This document shows, piece by piece, positions 18,683 to 27,254 of a stretch of DNA of 64,000 nt (positions within the stretch are counted from its first letter, which is position 1; every line of letters starts with the position of its first letter). The position numbers and the translations under genes were made by a program. The stretch lies in contig NZ_JADLQO010000001.1 of assembly GCF_015477775.1 (NCBI RefSeq), forward strand, positions 186,001 through 250,000, read 5' to 3'. The notes under the pieces were generated by a model. The model searched no databases. It was not told the origin of the DNA and worked only from the letters and a program-made list of their open reading frames with translations. The stretch comes from Nocardia abscessus (GTDB taxonomy: Bacteria > Actinomycetota > Actinomycetes > Mycobacteriales > Mycobacteriaceae).

Positions 18683-19228
18683 ATGGTTTCAGCGCTGCAA
18701 CCACGCATCTCACCCGGACGGCTCCGGGAACTCGGCCCGCTCAACTGGGTTGTCTGGCAGGTGCTTTCCCGTGCGGCGGGCACCGGCGACGCCCACTTGT
18801 TCAGCACGCTCGGCCGCACCCGCGGCCTGTTCCGCGGCTGGCTGCACTACTCGGGCAAGCTCATGCCCGGCGGGCGGCTGCCCCGCCACGAGTCCGAGCT
18901 GGTCATCATTCGCGTCGCGCATCTGCGCGACTGCGACTACGAGATGGACCACCACATCCGGCTCGGCAAGCGCGCCGGGGTGACGGCCGAGATTCTCGAG
19001 CGGGTGCGCACGGGGCCGGGAGCGGCGGGCTGGTCGGACAAACACCGCGCGCTGCTGGCCGCCGTGGATCAACTGGTGCAGAAGCGCGACCTAGACGACG
19101 ACACCTGGGCGGAGCTGGCGAAGCACTACGACGAGCGCAGCCTGATCGAGATCGTCCTGCTGATCAACCAATACGACGGGCTGGCCTCCACCATCACCGC
19201 GCTGCGCATCCAGCGCGACGGCGTCTAG
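18683..19228 (+). CDS. Carboxymuconolactone decarboxylase/AhpD-like protein
   Basis: A 181-residue all-helical protein of the CMD/AhpD superfamily. The region LVIIRVAHLRDCDYEMDHHIRLGKRAG corresponds to the active-site helix hairpin, but only one Cys (RDCDYEMDHH) is present where AhpD has CxxC, so classical peroxidase reduction is unlikely. ATG at 18683 follows GGAGGTGG. The end overlaps the convergent TetR gene by 4 bases. Confidence 0.8.
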   Translation: MVSALQPRISPGRLRELGPLNWVVWQVLSRAAGTGDAHLFSTLGRTRGLFRGWLHYSGKLMPGGRLPRHESELVIIRVAHLRDCDYEMDHHIRLGKRAGVTAEILERVRTGPGAAGWSDKHRALLAAVDQLVQKRDLDDDTWAELAKHYDERSLIEIVLLINQYDGLASTITALRIQRDGV

Positions 19229-19995
19229 GCGCCGGGCCCCTCGATGCGGCGCGCCAATCCGTCCAGCACCAGCGCCAACCCGAAGTCGTAGGCGTGATCG
19301 GCGCTGTAGGCGGCGTCGTACGCCTGGCCCGCGGCCGCGCCGACGCGGGCGGCGAGCGGGTAGCGCTCGGCATCGAAGACCTGCGCCAGCACCGGTGCGG
19401 CCCGTTCCCACCACTGCCCGTCGGACATCGCGCTGTCGGACGCCGCACGCTCGCTGTCGATGGCGATGCGGGCGGCCGAGGTGACGAAGCCCAGCACGTA
19501 CGTCAAGGCGGCGTCCATGGCGAGGTCGTCGAGCCCGAGGTCCGCGAAAGCACGCAACTCGTGGTCGTATTTCGCGGCCAGGCCGGGGCCCAGCGGCGGC
19601 CGGGTGGTCGGTAGATAGGCCACCCAGGGATGCCGCGCCAGCATGGCGCGGTTCTCCGCCGCGACCCGGGTGACCCGCTCGCGCCAGGGCAGACCGGTGA
19701 GGTCGGCGCGCTCCATCCGCGCGTACACCGTGTCCAGCATCAGATCGATCAGCTCGGCTTTGCCCGGCACGTAGGTGTAGGTGGCCATCGGGGTCAGGCC
19801 GAGCCGGGTGGCGACCGCGCGCATCGTGAGCGCGCCGATCCCCTCCACGTCGGCGATCTCGATCGCCGCGGTGACGACCGCCTCGACGCTGCTGCGCTGC
19901 TTCGGGCCACGGCCGGAGCCGGGCGGAATCCGCCATAGCAACTCCAGCGTGCGCACCGGATCGCCCGCACCGCTGCGTTCTTTCGGCTGTCCCAC
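19225..19995 (-). CDS. TetR family regulator with TetR_C-like domain
   Basis: A 256-residue repressor. An Arg/Gly/Pro-rich N-terminal extension (LELLWRIPPGSGRGPKQRSS) precedes the helix-turn-helix (about 50-90, TMRAVATRLGLTPMATYTYV), a layout shared with TetR/tetracycline-type regulators such as those with the TetR_C_1 domain. GTG at 19993-19995 follows GAGGAGG. It is divergent from a VOC-family gene, with palindromes between them that are likely its operator. Confidence 0.82.
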   Translation of the reverse strand: MGQPKERSGAGDPVRTLELLWRIPPGSGRGPKQRSSVEAVVTAAIEIADVEGIGALTMRAVATRLGLTPMATYTYVPGKAELIDLMLDTVYARMERADLTGLPWRERVTRVAAENRAMLARHPWVAYLPTTRPPLGPGLAAKYDHELRAFADLGLDDLAMDAALTYVLGFVTSAARIAIDSERAASDSAMSDGQWWERAAPVLAQVFDAERYPLAARVGAAAGQAYDAAYSADHAYDFGLALVLDGLARRIEGPGA

Positions 19996-20065
19996 CGCCG
20001 CCTCCTCACGCCCTCGAAGCACTGATGGTATCGATGTGACCCAGCTCATAGTGCAGTCCGTCGAA

Positions 20066-20104
20066 AAACTCTCTACAACATACAGTGTACCTAGTACAGA
20101 GTTT
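20066..20104. promoter_or_regulatory. Palindromic operator between TetR and VOC genes
   Basis: AAACTCT (20066-20072) and AGAGTTT (20098-20104) form outer arms. The 9-bp palindrome TACAGTGTA (20081-20089) and GTAC-CTA-GTAC lie inside. The nested symmetry just before the VOC ribosome site fits a TetR-controlled promoter. Confidence 0.55.
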
Positions 20105-20121
20105 CTCGCCCGAGGAGGACC

Positions 20122-20499
20122 ATGAACATCACCGCTTCCGTCATCTCGCTCAATGTCCCCGACCCGCTCGCCTCGGCGAAGTTCCTCATCGACCACTTGG
20201 GCTTCGAGGAGAAGATGTCCGCCGACGGGTTCGTCTCGCTGGGCCGCAGCGATGCCGGACTGAACGTCGTCTACCTGCGCACCGGATTGGCGAGTTTCAA
20301 ACCGAAGAGCGCGGCGGGCAGCGCGGGCGAGGGCCTGCTCGTCGCCTTCGTCGTCGATGACATCGATGCCGAATACGCCCGGCTGCAAGGCGAGGGGGTG
20401 CCGATCGTGACGCCCATCGAGACCGAAGAGTGGGGCGAGCGGTACTTCCAGATGAGCGATCCCAACGGGATCATCATCCAGCTGGTGCAGTGGGTGTGA
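20122..20499 (+). CDS. VOC family protein (glyoxalase/bleomycin resistance fold)
   Basis: A 125-residue single-module VOC protein with two beta-alpha-beta-beta-beta halves (about 3-60 and 68-125), ending in the typical FQMSDPNGIIIQLVQWV segment. The metal ligands of glyoxalase I are only partly evident, so the activity could be detoxification, dioxygenase-like or simple ligand binding. ATG follows GAGGAGG. It is probably controlled by the divergent TetR gene. Confidence 0.85.
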   Translation: MNITASVISLNVPDPLASAKFLIDHLGFEEKMSADGFVSLGRSDAGLNVVYLRTGLASFKPKSAAGSAGEGLLVAFVVDDIDAEYARLQGEGVPIVTPIETEEWGERYFQMSDPNGIIIQLVQWV

Positions 20500-20506
20500 G
20501 AACGAG

Positions 20507-20544
20507 CGAACGGCGCGGATCCCGGAAGGGATTCGCGCCGTTCG
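20507..20544. terminator. Bidirectional terminator hairpin
   Basis: 17-bp arms (CGAACGGCGCGGATCCC and a complement with one mismatch) with a GGAA loop, located between the convergent VOC and reductase genes. Confidence 0.75.
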
Positions 20545-20565
20545 GTTTCGATGTCCGGCAGGCCG

Positions 20566-21420
20566 TCAGCCGAGCGCCGCGCGAAAGACTTCGACAGCCG
20601 AGGTAGCCGGGCGGCCGAGCAACTTCTCCAGATCCCCGGAGCGCACGTCGAGAATGCCGGTGGCGATGCCGGCATCGGCGTCGGCGAGCGCCTTCGCGTA
20701 GACCTCGGGCAGCCCCGCCTGGATCAGCGCGGCGGCGTAGTCCGCTTCCGGCAGGTCCTCGTAGCGCACCGGCTTGCCCGCGGCTTCCGAGATCGCCTGC
20801 GCCAGTTCGGCATAGGTGAGCCGTTCGCCGCCGCCCAGTTCATATACCCGGCCCGCACGACCATCGGTGATGAGCACTCGCGCGGCCGCCTCGGCATAGT
20901 CCGCGCGCGCGGCGCCCGCCACACGACCCGCGCCCGCGGCTCCGTGCAGCACGCCCGACTCCACCGCGTGCGCGAGGCCGCCCGCGTAGTTCTCCCAGTA
21001 CCAGCCGTTGCGCAGCAGGACGTACGGCACCGCCGATTCGGCGAGCACCGCCTCGGTGGCCCTGTGCTCCTGCGCGAGGATCAGCGGGTTGTCGGTCGCG
21101 CTCGGAATACTGGTGTAGGCGAGCAACTCGATACCCGCGCGCTCGGCCGCGCGAATGACATTGGTGTGCTGGGCTACTCGCGCGCCGAACTCGTTGCCCG
21201 AGATCAACAACACCCGGTCGACGCCGTCGAGCGCGCGCTCCAGCGCAGCCGGGTCGCCGTAATCGGCCTGGCGGACGTCCACGCCCCCACGGTCGGCCAG
21301 GTCGGCCACCTTGCGCGGGTCACGCACGATCGCGACGACCGACGTCGTCCCCGCGCGCACCAGTTCCTCCACCACGAGTCGACCCAGCTGCCCACTGGCC
21401 CCGGTCACGGCGACGGTCAT
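20566..21420 (-). CDS. NmrA-like NAD(P)-binding protein/quinone oxidoreductase 2 type
   Basis: A 284-residue atypical short-chain dehydrogenase. VAVTGASGQLGRLVVEEL at the N-terminus is the dinucleotide-binding loop, and YVLLRNGWYWENY is typical of the QOR2/TMR subgroup, which reduces quinones with NADPH. The classical YxxxK pair is absent, as expected for this group. The start is ATG with GGGAGG upstream. It is divergent from an HxlR regulator, an arrangement like the ytfG/ytfH (qorB/qorR) pair of enterobacteria. Confidence 0.88.
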   Translation of the reverse strand: MTVAVTGASGQLGRLVVEELVRAGTTSVVAIVRDPRKVADLADRGGVDVRQADYGDPAALERALDGVDRVLLISGNEFGARVAQHTNVIRAAERAGIELLAYTSIPSATDNPLILAQEHRATEAVLAESAVPYVLLRNGWYWENYAGGLAHAVESGVLHGAAGAGRVAGAARADYAEAAARVLITDGRAGRVYELGGGERLTYAELAQAISEAAGKPVRYEDLPEADYAAALIQAGLPEVYAKALADADAGIATGILDVRSGDLEKLLGRPATSAVEVFRAALG

Positions 21421-21433
21421 GACTACCTCCCAA

Positions 21434-21474
21434 AGTATGTACGAATCCACAAGCACTAACTATTCGTAAGTACT
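21434..21474. promoter_or_regulatory. Putative HxlR operator
   Basis: AGTATGTACGAAT (21434-21446) and ATTCGTAAGTACT (21462-21474) are inverted copies matching at 11 of 13 positions with a 15-base spacer. They lie between the reductase and HxlR genes and are a plausible dimer-dimer site for the regulator. Confidence 0.55.
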
Positions 21475-21510
21475 ATGCATTCAGCAGCCACTGCGGTCAA
21501 GTTGGGTACG

Positions 21511-21918
21511 ATGGCTGTCATGACCACCCAGCACACTGTCTCGGCCGAGGCCGACGACCCGACGCTGGAAGCCGACGTCTTCGCCCGTAACTGCACCTCG
21601 CGGCCGGTTCTGCAGAATGTCGCCGGTCGCTGGGGCACCCTGGCGCTGGTCGCGTTGCGCGAAGGCCCGTACCGGTTCAGCGCCCTGCGCAGGCGGGTCG
21701 ACGGCGTGAGCGAGCGCATGTTGTCGCAGACCCTGCAGGCATTGGAACGCGACGGCATGGTGCATCGGGAGGTGCTGGAGACGATTCCGCCGCGGGTCGA
21801 ATACACCCTCACCGAACTGGGCGCGGAGGTGGCCGCACACCTGGAGGCGCTGATCCGTCTGCTGGAGATCAACATGCCCCGTGTGCGCGAGGCGCAGGCG
21901 GCCTACCACCGCGACTGA
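21511..21918 (+). CDS. HxlR family redox-type regulator
   Basis: A 135-residue winged-helix regulator: NVAGRWGTLALVALREGPYRFSALRRRVDGVSERML is the HxlR core. A conserved Cys (ARNCTSRP) precedes the DNA-binding helices, as in QorR/YodB proteins that sense quinones or diamide through that Cys. ATG at 21511 is used; 21520 is equally possible, while ATG at 21475 would directly abut the operator. It likely represses the divergent quinone reductase gene. Confidence 0.85.
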   Translation: MAVMTTQHTVSAEADDPTLEADVFARNCTSRPVLQNVAGRWGTLALVALREGPYRFSALRRRVDGVSERMLSQTLQALERDGMVHREVLETIPPRVEYTLTELGAEVAAHLEALIRLLEINMPRVREAQAAYHRD

Positions 21919-21962
21919 ACCGGGACCGGGAAGAGACCGGCGTCACCACGGGTTACACGGGC

Positions 21963-22391
21963 ATGGAACTCGCCGCCGCAGTCGATTTCGCCCGCGACCA
22001 CCGCAGGTCCGTGCTCACCACGATCCGCCGCAACGGACGCCCGCAACTGTCCAACGTGCTGCACGTCGTCGGCTCGGACGGCCGCATCCGCATCTCCATC
22101 ACCGCCGACCGTGCGAAGTATCACAACCTCGTCCGGGATCCGTGGGCGGCGCTGCACGTCACCCGCGCGGACTTCTTCGCCTACGCCGTCCTCGAAGGCA
22201 CGGTCGAACTCACCCCCGTGGCCGCCGCGCCCGACGACCCGACGGTCGACGCGCTCGTCGACTACTACCGCACCGCCACCGGCGAGCATCCCGACTGGGA
22301 CGAGTACCGCAACGCGATGGTCACCGACCGCCGCGCCTTGGTGCTGTTCACACCGACCAACGCCTACGGCATGCTCCCGACCGCCGGCTGA
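21963..22391 (+). CDS. PPOX-class F420-dependent oxidoreductase
   Basis: A 142-residue split-barrel flavin/deazaflavin protein of the PPOX family, like mycobacterial Rv1155. Features include LTTIRRNGRPQLSNVLHVV near the N-terminus, TADRAKYHNLVRDPWAALHV for cofactor-phosphate binding, and a C-terminal DRRALVLFTPTNAYG. It is expected to reduce an unknown substrate with F420H2. It lies 44 bases after the HxlR gene and may be cotranscribed with it. Confidence 0.85.
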   Translation: MELAAAVDFARDHRRSVLTTIRRNGRPQLSNVLHVVGSDGRIRISITADRAKYHNLVRDPWAALHVTRADFFAYAVLEGTVELTPVAAAPDDPTVDALVDYYRTATGEHPDWDEYRNAMVTDRRALVLFTPTNAYGMLPTAG

Positions 22392-22500
22392 CCTCGCACA
22401 GCTGCACGGTCGCGGCACGCGGAACGAACGCCGGGCGACAACGCCCTCGCCTGGGTGGCCGGACTGCCCGGCTTTCGATCGACTCGCCGCACCGGGCGGA

Positions 22501-23208
22501 TCAGCGCGACATCAGGTCGGAGACGGTGACGAATTCGTATCCCGCGGCCCGCAATTCGGCGACGATGCGAGGGATGGCGGCGATCGAGGGGTCGGCGTGC
22601 CCGTGCATGACGTGCAACAGGACGATCGACCCGGGGCGGACTTTGCCGAGGGTCTCGGCCACGATGTCGTCCGCGGTGGCGTCCGCCCGGCCCGAATCGG
22701 GCTCGACGTCCCACGTCACGGTGACCCGGTCGTGCTCGGCGAGATAGTGCGGCAGCGCCCACAGCTTCTTGCCGTAGGGCGGACGGAAGGTGATCGGGCC
22801 CGCGTAACCGGTTTTCCGGATTTCGGCGTCCGTGCCCTCCACTTCGTCGCGGACCGTGCCGGGCGTGACGAAGACCATCCGTCGATGCGTATAGGTGTGG
22901 TTGCCGATCTCGTGGCCCGCCGCGGCGATCGCCCTGCCGTGCTCCGGGTGCGCGGCGAGATCACGGCCGTTCAGGTAGAAGGTGGCCGGAACCTGCGCAT
23001 CGGCAAGGACTTTCAGCACTTCCGGCGCCCGATCGGACGGCCCGTCGTCCAGGGTCAGCGCGACCACCCTTGCGTCGGTGTGCACCCGGCTGACCACGTG
23101 CCCGGCCAACTGGAAGGTGCGCGCTTTCATCAGGTAGAAGGTGCCCGTCCCCAGGAGCACCACCACGACGAGCACCGGCACACTTCCGATCAGCCACCTG
23201 CGAAACAT
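22501..23208 (-). CDS. Membrane-anchored polysaccharide deacetylase (NodB fold)
   Basis: A 235-residue protein with an N-terminal transmembrane anchor (about 6-28) and a NodB homology domain. The catalytic motifs are TLDDGPS (metal-binding Asp-Asp), HEIGNHTYTH (His ligands), RPPYG, WDVEPDSG and LLHVMHG (catalytic His). It is predicted to deacetylate N-acetylglucosamine in the cell wall or another polymer on the outer face of the membrane. It stands as a single gene. Confidence 0.88.
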   Translation of the reverse strand: MFRRWLIGSVPVLVVVVLLGTGTFYLMKARTFQLAGHVVSRVHTDARVVALTLDDGPSDRAPEVLKVLADAQVPATFYLNGRDLAAHPEHGRAIAAAGHEIGNHTYTHRRMVFVTPGTVRDEVEGTDAEIRKTGYAGPITFRPPYGKKLWALPHYLAEHDRVTVTWDVEPDSGRADATADDIVAETLGKVRPGSIVLLHVMHGHADPSIAAIPRIVAELRAAGYEFVTVSDLMSR

Positions 23209-23292
23209 GCACGCTGTATAGCAGATCGTCCGCGCCCGCGCCGACCGCCGACCGCCCTACCGGCGCGGAAACCATTGCCCGACAGACGAAAA

Positions 23293-23319
23293 GGGCGTGC
23301 GATCGATGATCGCACGCCC
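23293..23319 (-). terminator. Rho-independent terminator of lpdC
   Basis: Perfect 12-bp stem (GGGCGTGCGATC) with a 3-base loop, followed on the minus strand by TTTTCG. It lies 17 bases after the lpdC stop codon. Confidence 0.85.
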
Positions 23320-23335
23320 CTTCTCCGCGACCGGA

Positions 23336-24739
23336 TCAGAAGTTGATCATGTGGCCGGCCAAGCCGTGGAAGGCTTCCTGGAGGGCCTCGCTGAGCGTCG
23401 GGTGGGTGTGCACGTTGCGCGTCAGCTCGTTGACCGTCAGGTCCCACTTCTGCGCCAGGGTGAGTTCGGGCAGCAGCTCGGAGACATCCGGGCCGATGAG
23501 GTGCCCGCCGATCAGCTCGCCGTACTTCGCGTCGGCGACGAGCTTGACGAAGCCGGTCGGATCGCCGAGGCCGTGCGCCTTGCCGTTGGCGGTGAACGGG
23601 AAGGTCGCGACCTTCACGTCGTAGCCCTCGTCGCGCGCCTGCTGCTCGGTCAGGCCGAAGCTGGCGACCTGCGGCTGGCAGAAGGTGGCGCGCGGCATCA
23701 TCCGGTAGTCGCCGAGGGTGACCGTCTCCGCACCCGCGATGGTCTCGGCCGCGACCACGCCCTGCGCCTCCGCGACGTGCGCGAGCTGCAGCTTGCCGGT
23801 GACGTCGCCGATCGCGTAGATGTGCGGCACGTTGGTGCGCATGTAGTCGTCGATCCCGATCGCGCCGCGATCGGTGACCTGCACACCGGTGGACTCCAGG
23901 CCGTAGCCGTCGACGCGCGGCGCGAAGCCGACGGCCTGCAGCACCTTGTCGACGGTGACGGTCTCGACCGAGCCGGACTTGTTGTCCTTGATCGAGACGG
24001 TGACCTTGGCGCCGTCGTCCTCGATGGACTGCACGGCCGCACCGGTGGTGATGGTGATGCCGAGCTTCTTGTACTGCTTGGTGATCTCCTTGGAGACGTC
24101 CGCGTCCTCGTTCGGCAGCGCGCGGTCGAGGAACTCGACGATGCGCACGTCCACGCCGTAGTTCTTCAGGACGTAGCCGAACTCCATGCCGATCGCGCCC
24201 GCACCGACGATCAGGATCGAGCCGGGCAGGTCACGGGTGAGGATCTGCTCCTCGTAGGTGACCACGTTGGCGCTGAGCTGGGTGCCGGGCAGCAGCTTGG
24301 TGACGGTGCCCGCCGCGATGATCGCGTTGTCGAACGTGACCGTCTCGGTGCCGCCCTTGCTGAGCTCGACCGACAGCGAGTTCGGGCCGGTGAAGGTGCC
24401 CTTGCCGTCGAACTCGTCGATCTTGTTCTTCTTCATCAGGAAGTGGACGCCCTTGACCCGGCCGTCGGCGACCTTGCGGCTGCGGTCGAAGGCGACCCCG
24501 AAGTCGAAGTTCACCTCACCGGAGATGCCGAAGGTCTTCGCCTCCTTGGTGAAGATGTGGGCGAGTTCGGCGTTGCGCAGCAGCGCCTTGGACGGGATGC
24601 AGCCGACGTTCAGGCACACACCGCCCCAGTATTTCTGCTCGACGATCGCTGTTCGCAGGCCGAGTTGAGCGGCGCGGATCGCGGCGACGTATCCGCCGGG
24701 ACCAGCACCGAGAACGACGACATCGTAGTGGGAAGTCAC
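23336..24739 (-). CDS. lpdC: Dihydrolipoamide dehydrogenase LpdC
   Basis: A 467-residue FAD-dependent disulfide oxidoreductase, the E3 component of pyruvate and branched-chain 2-oxoacid dehydrogenases; in mycobacteria LpdC (Rv0462) also serves the peroxynitrite reductase. The FAD-binding [15 protein letters not shown] at the N-terminus, redox pair CLNVGC, NAD-binding [14 protein letters not shown] and C-terminal HTHPTLSEA with the catalytic His-Glu are all present. Length is as expected. The start is GTG. A T-tailed hairpin follows the gene. Confidence 0.95.
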   Translation of the reverse strand: MTSHYDVVVLGAGPGGYVAAIRAAQLGLRTAIVEQKYWGGVCLNVGCIPSKALLRNAELAHIFTKEAKTFGISGEVNFDFGVAFDRSRKVADGRVKGVHFLMKKNKIDEFDGKGTFTGPNSLSVELSKGGTETVTFDNAIIAAGTVTKLLPGTQLSANVVTYEEQILTRDLPGSILIVGAGAIGMEFGYVLKNYGVDVRIVEFLDRALPNEDADVSKEITKQYKKLGITITTGAAVQSIEDDGAKVTVSIKDNKSGSVETVTVDKVLQAVGFAPRVDGYGLESTGVQVTDRGAIGIDDYMRTNVPHIYAIGDVTGKLQLAHVAEAQGVVAAETIAGAETVTLGDYRMMPRATFCQPQVASFGLTEQQARDEGYDVKVATFPFTANGKAHGLGDPTGFVKLVADAKYGELIGGHLIGPDVSELLPELTLAQKWDLTVNELTRNVHTHPTLSEALQEAFHGLAGHMINF

Positions 24740-24870
24740 GAACCGAGCCTAACTCTGTAGCGGTAAGTTCACCCACCCATCCCCCACCACAGTGAGGCGT
24801 GGGCCACACCCGACCGGCGGACTCCCCCGAGCGGGAAGAACGGGGTGCACCTGGGCGGTTAGCATGCCCC

Positions 24871-25938
24871 GTGAACAGCCGTGTCGATCCGGTCTCGGAG
24901 CCGTCTTCCCGCGGCAGCGCGACGCCGCCGAACGCACTGGACGGGACCGCCTCCACGCACCTGACCCGGCTGGTCCGCGACACCGCCCGAGCCGCCGGAG
25001 TCCCGGCCGACCGGTTGGCCGCCGTCCCCGGCACCGATGACGCGGCGCTCGCGAGCGAACTGAACCGGATACCCCTGCACTCTCTGGCGCGGCTGTGGGA
25101 CTTGCTCGCCGGGACGAGAACCGGACCGGGCGCCGGGCTGGCCGTCGCCGCCGCCGCACCGCTGGGCACCCTCACCACCTGGGACTACCTCATCGCCAAT
25201 GGTTCGACGCTGGCGGATTCGCTGCGCACGGCACAGCCGTATCACCGCCTGGTCACCGCGGCCGAGGAGGGCTTCGACCTGGCGCACGACCGCGCCCTGA
25301 CCGTCGGCTTCCGCACCACCGCGCCGGACCCGGCGGCGGTCGCGGTGATCAACGAATACGTGCTCGCCTATTACCTGCGCAGGGCCCGCGAAGCCACCGG
25401 TCGCCCCGTCATCCCGGAGCGGGTCACCTTCAGCCGCCCCGCGCCGCCCGACCACCGCGTCCTCGCCGAGGCGTTCGGCACCGACCGCATCGACTTCGGC
25501 GCCCCGGTCGACGCGATCACCTTCACCGAGGCCGACGCCACCGCACCCTTGGTCCGCGCCGATCCCCTGCTGGCCGACCTGCTGCGCAGCCACGCCGACC
25601 TGGTACTGGCCAGCGCACGAGCGATCCCAGGACCACTGGAGTCCTTCCGGCTCGCACTCGAGTCGGCGATCGCCGACGGCGAAGCCTCGCTCGGCGCCGT
25701 CGCCCGCCGACTGGCGGTGAGTCCCCGCACTTTGCAACGCCAACTGGCCGAGCAGGGCACCACGTGGCGCGAGGAATACGATCGCGCCCGCTACGAACAG
25801 GCGCGCACCTTGCTCGCAGCGGGACGATTGACCACCGCCGCGATCGCGGGGCGGCTCGGGTTCACCGACGACCGCGCATTGCGCAAGGCCTATCGACGGT
25901 GGAGCGGCTCGCCGCCGTCTCGGGCCAGAGCGCGATAG
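24871..25938 (+). CDS. AraC family regulator, OruR-like
   Basis: A 355-residue regulator with an N-terminal Arabinose_bd-type domain (HTTWDYLIANGSTLADSL-like region, about 90-200) and C-terminal AraC helix-turn-helix (about 265-345, SLGAVARRLAVSPRTLQRQL and AIAGRLGFTDDRALRKAYRRW). GTG at 24871 is the probable start; upstream codons are Gly/Arg-rich and overlap the lpdC promoter. The next gene on the strand is a medium-chain reductase, a possible target. Confidence 0.82.
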   Translation: MNSRVDPVSEPSSRGSATPPNALDGTASTHLTRLVRDTARAAGVPADRLAAVPGTDDAALASELNRIPLHSLARLWDLLAGTRTGPGAGLAVAAAAPLGTLTTWDYLIANGSTLADSLRTAQPYHRLVTAAEEGFDLAHDRALTVGFRTTAPDPAAVAVINEYVLAYYLRRAREATGRPVIPERVTFSRPAPPDHRVLAEAFGTDRIDFGAPVDAITFTEADATAPLVRADPLLADLLRSHADLVLASARAIPGPLESFRLALESAIADGEASLGAVARRLAVSPRTLQRQLAEQGTTWREEYDRARYEQARTLLAAGRLTTAAIAGRLGFTDDRALRKAYRRWSGSPPSRARAR

Positions 25939-26141
25939 CGCCTCCTGCCGGATCCCGCGGTCGCCCGGCCGCCCCGCGACAGACCTGCCATGCCGCGCGG
26001 CGGTTCGGCGCGCCAGGACCGGTTGGTGGCGGCGCAGGACCTGGGAACGGATGCGCAGCGCTCATAGCGTCATCTGCACCGGATCGCACCCGTGCGAGTC
26101 CCGAAGAAAGTCGCTCCGCGGAGCTTCGGAAAGGCACCGTC

Positions 26142-27170
26142 ATGACCGAGACCACCTCGACCCTCCCGATCACCTCGCGTGAGTACCAACTCGCCGCGCG
26201 GCCGGTCGGCGCACCGACCGCCGCGAACTTCGCGCTGGTCGAACGGCCGATACCCGAACTCGCCGAAGGACAGATCCTGGTGCGCAACACCTGGATGTCG
26301 GTGGACCCGTACATGCGCGGACGGATGGACGATCGTCCGTCCTACATTCCCCCGTTCCAGGTGGGCGCGGCCCTGGAGGGCTCGGCACTCGGCGAGGTGA
26401 TCGCCTCGGCGTCGAGCATTCCGGTGGGCGCGACGGTGACCCATTTCGCGGGCTGGCGCGACTACGCGGTGGTCGATGCCGCCACCGCCACACCCGTGGA
26501 CACCTCGCTCGCCGCACCGCAGCACTACCTCGGCGCGCTCGGCACCACCGGCCTGACCGCGTACGCGGCGCTGACCGATGTGGCGCGGGTCGAACCCGGC
26601 GACACCGTGTTCATCTCCGCGGCGGCGGGCGCGGTCGGCAGCGTCGCGGGGCAGATCGCCAAGGCGCTCGGCGCGGCACGGGTCATCGGGTCGGCGGGCG
26701 GCGCGGCCAAGACGGCGCTGCTGCTCGACGAGTTCGGCTTCGACGCCGCCATCGACTACCGCGCAGGCGACCTCGCGGGCCAGTTGACGTCGGCCGCTCC
26801 CGGCGGCATCGATGTGTATCTCGACTCCGTCGGAGGGGAACACCTGCGCGTCGCGGTGGAGGCCATGCACCCCAAGGGCCGCATCGCGCTGGTCGGCGCC
26901 ATCAGCGGCTACAACGGAGCCACTGACGGCGCCGCCCCCGGCCCGGACCTGTACCTCGCCGCGACCAAGGAACTATCCCTGCGCGGCATGCTGGTCACCA
27001 GCTATTTCCCGATCTTCGGCGAGTACATCGCCAAAGCGACCGGATGGCTCGCCGACGGCACCCTGCGCACCAAGGAGACCGTCTACGACGGTCTCGACCA
27101 AGCACCCGCCGCCTTCCTCGGCGTCCTCGCCGGCGCCAACATCGGCAAGATGCTCGTACACCTGTCGTGA
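26142..27170 (+). CDS. NADP-dependent medium-chain oxidoreductase (leukotriene B4 dehydrogenase type)
   Basis: A 342-residue MDR enzyme without zinc. SVDPYMRGRMDD near residue 52 is the signature of the prostaglandin reductase/curcumin reductase group, and DTVFISAAAGAVGSVAGQIAK is the NADPH-binding loop. It likely reduces alpha,beta-unsaturated carbonyls or quinones. ATG at 26142 was chosen; the preceding frame is low-information sequence. Confidence 0.88.
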   Translation: MTETTSTLPITSREYQLAARPVGAPTAANFALVERPIPELAEGQILVRNTWMSVDPYMRGRMDDRPSYIPPFQVGAALEGSALGEVIASASSIPVGATVTHFAGWRDYAVVDAATATPVDTSLAAPQHYLGALGTTGLTAYAALTDVARVEPGDTVFISAAAGAVGSVAGQIAKALGAARVIGSAGGAAKTALLLDEFGFDAAIDYRAGDLAGQLTSAAPGGIDVYLDSVGGEHLRVAVEAMHPKGRIALVGAISGYNGATDGAAPGPDLYLAATKELSLRGMLVTSYFPIFGEYIAKATGWLADGTLRTKETVYDGLDQAPAAFLGVLAGANIGKMLVHLS

Positions 27171-27171
27171 A

Positions 27172-27232
27172 CGTGAGTGGCACATGGCTGTGGCAGAACG
27201 GGAGTAGACCTCTCGGCCATGTGCCACTCACG
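27172..27232. terminator. Long-armed bidirectional hairpin
   Basis: Perfect 16-bp arms (CGTGAGTGGCACATGG at 27172-27187 and its complement at 27217-27232) with a 29-base loop lie between convergent genes, starting 1 base after the reductase stop. Confidence 0.65.
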
Positions 27233-27254
27233 GAGGGGCTGTGGGGGTGTGGGT